The notes below the pieces were generated by a model. The model worked only from the letters and a program-made list of their open reading frames with translations, was not told the origin of the DNA and did not search any database. Made by a program: the position numbers and the translations under genes. 51,773 nt of DNA, from NCBI GenBank assembly GCA_003599865.1, contig QZKS01000042.1, positions 1-51,773 on the forward strand, given 5' to 3'. The number at the start of each line of letters is the position of its first letter. The stretch's first letter is position 1. The stretch comes from Desulfobacteraceae bacterium (lineage in GTDB: Bacteria; Desulfobacterota; Desulfobacteria; Desulfobacterales; SURF-7). Positions 51,656 to 51,773 of the stretch are shown in pieces.

Positions 51656-51773
51656 TTGGCGTTTTATATTCCTGAAGAAAAAATTTCAGAAATTCAAAAT
51701 GTTGCCGATATTATTGATATCGTATCCGAGTCGGTACTGTTAAAGAAAGCAGGTAAGAATCACATCGGCCTCT
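51656..51773 (+). CDS. dnaG: DNA primase DnaG, N-terminal start (partial)
   Basis: The last 118 bases encode the first 39 residues of DNA primase, cut by the window end. The reading is MAFYIPEEKISEIQNVADII and then DIVSESVLLKKAGKNHIGL, the helix that leads into the CHC2 zinc-binding domain (its CPFHxEKTPSF motif would follow). The start is TTG at 51656, with GGAGG nine bases upstream; no ATG or GTG lies near the family start. DnaG makes RNA primers for replication. In proteobacteria it is often followed by rpoD, which would lie outside the window. Confidence 0.9.
   Translation, partial: MAFYIPEEKISEIQNVADIIDIVSESVLLKKAGKNHIGL

Noticed and set aside
51571-51717. A GTG-started frame that overlaps the start of dnaG in another frame
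   Set aside because: The overlap with the conserved dnaG N-terminus and the absence of a ribosome site make it a chance frame.
1-51773. CRISPR arrays, tRNA or rRNA genes, insertion sequences, prophage genes
   Set aside because: I saw no regularly spaced direct repeats, no tRNA cloverleaf with a CCA-end pattern, no transposase or integrase motifs and no terminal inverted repeats with target duplications.

Overview
The window looks like chromosomal DNA of a strictly anaerobic Desulfobacterota (deltaproteobacterial sulfate-reducer type) bacterium. The evidence is a complete Rnf complex led by a multihaem cytochrome c, a membrane pyrophosphatase, many two-component and PilZ proteins, a YcaO-TPR protein, and a mostly single-copy, non-mobile gene content. 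I found no insertion sequences, CRISPR arrays, tRNA or rRNA genes.

Layout. 1-2.3 kb: end of a membrane pyrophosphatase gene with a good terminator, a CarD-type regulator, an RluD-type pseudouridine synthase and a 65-residue orphan. 2.4-9.4 kb (minus strand): a seven-gene rnf operon in the order heptahaem cytochrome c, rnfC, D, G, E, A, [hairpin], B. 9.5-13.4 kb (minus): DAHP synthase, a thioredoxin-fold/HEAT protein and a secreted retropepsin-like/PDZ protein. 13.7-19.6 kb (plus): a YVTN beta-propeller lipoprotein, a 28-residue membrane peptide with its own promoter, ribosome site and terminator, a cyclic-nucleotide-binding coiled-coil protein and a hybrid histidine kinase. 19.6-23.7 kb (minus): a B12-type radical SAM protein coupled to a PilZ-PilZ-acyltransferase, and an exported rhodanese. 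23.9-31.3 kb: a crotonase, uvrA, a DEAD-box helicase, a Nudix hydrolase, a PilZ protein and a response regulator with a DUF4388-type domain. 31.5-39.7 kb: cysQ, manC, glycerate kinase, a YqgE/AlgH protein, a small four-cysteine protein (36101-36262), a dynamin-like GTPase and a ParA ATPase. 39.8-44.3 kb: a MarR regulator, a YcaO-TPR protein and a histidine kinase with a receiver-like N-terminus. 44.4-50.5 kb: a Coa1-like protein of different base composition and a three-gene RND efflux operon. 50.7-51.8 kb: hisB and the first 39 codons of dnaG.

The most interesting system is the Rnf locus. RnfB is fused to a complete GltD/NfnB-like NAD(P)H:flavin oxidoreductase module. RnfC keeps both [4Fe-4S] motifs but has lost the glycine-rich motifs that canonical RnfC uses for FMN and NADH. 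The flavinylation threonine of RnfD is replaced by serine, and a heptahaem cytochrome is the first gene. Together this suggests an Rnf in which pyridine-nucleotide exchange has moved from RnfC to RnfB, with periplasmic cytochrome as a further electron port. A strong intrinsic-terminator hairpin between rnfA and the fused rnfB could set the ratio of the new subunit. A second candidate system is the coupled pair PilZ-PilZ-FeeM-like acyltransferase plus B12 radical SAM enzyme, possibly a c-di-GMP-controlled acyl-lipid or signal pathway.
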